Part shown: in pieces, positions 54,646 to 56,449 of the stretch
Layout: each line of letters opens with the position of its first letter
How positions within the stretch are numbered: the stretch's first letter is position 1
NCBI GenBank assembly: GCA_943787175.1
Contig: CALSLK010000038.1
Coordinates: 1-56,449 of the forward strand
Direction: 5' to 3'
DNA from: an uncultured Alphaproteobacteria bacterium
Lineage (GTDB): Bacteria; Pseudomonadota; Alphaproteobacteria; SP197
DNA length: 56,449 bases
The notes under the pieces: model-generated
Told to the model about the DNA's origin: nothing
Database searches by the model: none
Seen by the model: only the letters and a program-made list of their open reading frames with translations
Position numbers and translations under genes: made by a program

Positions 54646-55816
54646 GAAGGTCTGGATCATCGCAAGGAAGGAACTGACGGATAACCTGCGCGACCGGCGC
54701 TCGACCATCCTGTCCCTGCTCTATCCCCTGATTGGCCCCGTCCTTCTGGGCGCCCTGGTGTTGTTTGTCGGTTCAACCCTGACCGCACCCAAGGTGCAGG
54801 AACATGTCGTTGTGGCTCAGGGTTCGGACAACGCGCCGGAGTTTGTCGCGTTCGTGCGTGAACAAGGCGCCGATGTGGTCGAAACCGAGATCGAGGACGT
54901 CGCCGATGCTGTACGCAAAGGCATGCACAGCTCGATCCTGGTGTTTCCCGAAGACTTCGCCGACACCTTTGGTGACGAGCGCAATGCCGAAATCCAGCTC
55001 TACATAGACTCTTCGCGCCTCTCCTCGATCATGTCGATCGGACGCACGGTGGAGCTGATCAACCGCTTCAACCGCAACACGGCCGACACCCGTCTGGCCG
55101 CGCATGAGGTTGACCCCCAGATCGCTTATCCGCTGACCATGAAAAGCGTGAATGTTGCAGCGAGCCTTTCGATCAGCGGCATCTTTCTGAACATGATGGC
55201 GCCGTTTCTGATGTTCAACATCTTCATTGGCGGCGTTTATCTGGCGATCGATGCGACGGCCGGTGAACGGGAACGTGGTTCACTCGAGCCCCTGCTGGCC
55301 AACCCCGTGCCGCGCTGGCAGTTCATGCTGGGCAAATACATCGCTTCGTTCCTGTTCACAGCACTCGCGGTCCTGATGGCGATCGTTGCCTATAAATCGA
55401 TTTTCTCTGGCCTGGGCATGTTGGGCGTGGGCATCAAGGTCAATCCCGGTCTTTCGGATTTCACCTTTGTCTTCATTCTTTGCATTCCGATCATGTTGAT
55501 GGCCGTAGCAATCCAGATGATTGTGGCAACGGTGTCCAAGAGCTTCAAGGAAACCCAGACCTATCTGGGTCTGCTGCCCCTGCTGCCTGCCCTGCCCGGC
55601 ATGATCATGGTGTTCGTGCCGATCCAGGCCAGCGCCTGGGCCATGCTAATCCCGACCTATGGCCAGACCATCCTGATCGGCCAACTGGTGCGCGGTGAGA
55701 CGCCCGACTACGGCTTCATGGCCCTGAGCTGCCTGGCGACGACCGTCGTTGCCATGGTCCTGCTGGTGATGGCCGCGCGTCTCTACAATCGCGAGAACAT
55801 GGCGTTTGCCAATTGA
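54638..55816 (+). CDS. ABC-2 type exporter permease (NatB-like)
   Basis: A 392-residue permease. An N-terminal helix (LLYPLIGPVLLGALVLFVGS) precedes a periplasmic domain of about 150 residues. Five C-terminal helices follow, with the ABC-2 hallmark ERERGSLEPLLANPVPRWQF in the cytoplasmic loop, the NatB pattern. It may export Na+ or a lipophilic or peptide substrate. It overlaps the M24 gene start by four bases. A CPA1 antiporter gene lies about 1.2 kb upstream of natA on the other strand, so sodium handling may be a local theme. Confidence 0.87.
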   Translation: MLEKVWIIARKELTDNLRDRRSTILSLLYPLIGPVLLGALVLFVGSTLTAPKVQEHVVVAQGSDNAPEFVAFVREQGADVVETEIEDVADAVRKGMHSSILVFPEDFADTFGDERNAEIQLYIDSSRLSSIMSIGRTVELINRFNRNTADTRLAAHEVDPQIAYPLTMKSVNVAASLSISGIFLNMMAPFLMFNIFIGGVYLAIDATAGERERGSLEPLLANPVPRWQFMLGKYIASFLFTALAVLMAIVAYKSIFSGLGMLGVGIKVNPGLSDFTFVFILCIPIMLMAVAIQMIVATVSKSFKETQTYLGLLPLLPALPGMIMVFVPIQASAWAMLIPTYGQTILIGQLVRGETPDYGFMALSCLATTVVAMVLLVMAARLYNRENMAFAN

Positions 55817-56449
55817 GCGAGACGGCCAAGCCTGACCTGGCCTTTGACAGGGCAGAGTTCGCCATCCGGCTTGCGACCGCTCGAAAAGCACTGAGCGATC
55901 AGAGGATCGACGTTGCCATTCTGATGGCGCCGGAAATTCAGCACTGGCTGACGGGCTACGACACGTTCCTTGGCGCGCAACTGCCTCAGGCGCTGATCCT
56001 GACACCGGGCGAGGATGAACCGACCCTGGTGGTGTGGGACGCTGATGTATCGATCGTGCATGCGACATCGCTGGTCACCGATATCCGAACCTATCTGTTC
56101 GGGGTCGATGTGCCGGCAGAGCTCTTTGCCAGGGTTGCCCTGGAGAAATCGCCGGGTGCCAGGCGGGTTGGCCTGGACATGAACAGTCAGGCCGTGACCT
56201 TCGGCTTCGGGCGTGACATGGATGCCGCTCTCAGCGAGGCCGTTCTGACCGATGTGACGGAATCGCTGGCGCGTCTGCGCGCGATCAAGTCACCTGCCGA
56301 AGTGGCCATGATGCGGCTGGCCGGACGTCACGCCCGTGCAGGGCTTAAGGCAGCTCGCACTATGGTACGGCCGGGCATGACCGAAATCGAACTTGCCGCC
56401 GAAATCGAGTACGCCATGCGTGCTGATGGCTCCGACTATTTCTCGCTTC
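55813..56449 (+). CDS. M24-family peptidase/creatinase-like protein, N-terminal part (runs off the window)
   Basis: The 212 complete codons seen start at TTG 55813, overlapping the natB-like stop. They cover the creatinase N-terminal domain (IDVAILMAPEIQHWLTGYDT) and the start of the pita-bread domain (LRAIKSPAEVAMMRLAGRHA, VRPGMTEIELAAEIEYAM). The catalytic metal ligands lie beyond the window. M24 proteins include Xaa-Pro aminopeptidase, creatinase and ectoine hydrolase DoeA. The C-terminal half is needed to separate these. Confidence 0.85.
   Translation, partial: MSETAKPDLAFDRAEFAIRLATARKALSDQRIDVAILMAPEIQHWLTGYDTFLGAQLPQALILTPGEDEPTLVVWDADVSIVHATSLVTDIRTYLFGVDVPAELFARVALEKSPGARRVGLDMNSQAVTFGFGRDMDAALSEAVLTDVTESLARLRAIKSPAEVAMMRLAGRHARAGLKAARTMVRPGMTEIELAAEIEYAMRADGSDYFSL

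Noticed and set aside
1..56449. CRISPR arrays, rRNA genes, replication origin
   Set aside because: No regularly spaced direct repeats, no rRNA-like sequence and no DnaA-box cluster or GC-skew landmark could be recognised by reading.

Overview
The window looks like a chromosomal segment of a marine-type, heterotrophic alphaproteobacterium. GC is high (roughly 60% by eye). The supporting genes are a CpdR-like single-domain receiver, a RibB with a degenerate GTP cyclohydrolase II domain, a TAXI-type TRAP transporter beside DgcN/DgcA, MHS, Dpp and amino-acid ABC transporters, and many amidohydrolase, deacylase and oxygenase genes. Rhodospirillales-like affiliation is an inference; no rRNA or ribosomal protein gene is present to fix it.

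Layout. 0-5.7 kb (+): a RimK-like ATP-grasp ligase coupled to an M14 deacylase, a flavin monooxygenase with a Baeyer-Villiger fingerprint, and a PoxB-like ThDP enzyme. 5.8-9.7 kb (-): a methyltransferase, tRNA-Val(GAC), hisC, ribB(X) and a degenerate CpdR-like receiver. 9.7-19.3 kb (+): N-formylglutamate amidohydrolase, a TPR/2OG-oxygenase protein, a CocE-type hydrolase, a four-gene Dpp/Opp ABC importer without a binding protein, and TenA. 19.4-28.05 kb (-): an apparent operon SDR, CMD-family protein, two TAXI binding proteins, fused TRAP permease, Usp, DgcN, DgcA. This reads as uptake and catabolism of D-glutamate or a related acid. 28.2-35.0 kb (+): a 2OG oxygenase, a group II PLP decarboxylase, a class V aminotransferase-fold enzyme and a polar amino-acid ABC importer. 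35.0-39.35 kb (-): an MHS transporter, an SDR and two tandem paralogous DoeB/AstE-like M14 deacylases.

39.5-44.5 kb is the most unusual part. It holds a Rieske oxygenase with a Glu in the usual bridging-Asp position, a small cupin, and a GcvT-family protein between two proteins that each contain two tandem ectoine-synthase (EctC)-like cupin domains. In the first of these, both domains keep the Glu/Tyr/His metal triad at the EctC spacing. With the neighbouring deacylases and amino-acid transporter, this may be an undescribed pathway for an ectoine- or betaine-like solute. That function is inference.

45.0-46.5 kb is a complete IS3-family element inserted in the 3' part of a FecR/RTX gene (46.5-49.7 kb). 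50-56.4 kb carries a glutamine-synthetase-family ligase, a CPA1 Na+/H+ antiporter, an OmpA-family lipoprotein, a NatAB-like ABC pair and the start of an M24 (Xaa-Pro/creatinase) gene that runs off the end.

Frameshifts are strongly clustered (27.2-29.25, 43.3-44.9 and 46.9-49.7 kb, plus single ones at 18.34 and 51.82 kb). The rest of the window is clean. Because conserved motifs continue across the shifts, local sequencing or assembly error is at least as likely as true gene decay. No CRISPR array, rRNA or clear HTH transcription regulator was seen.
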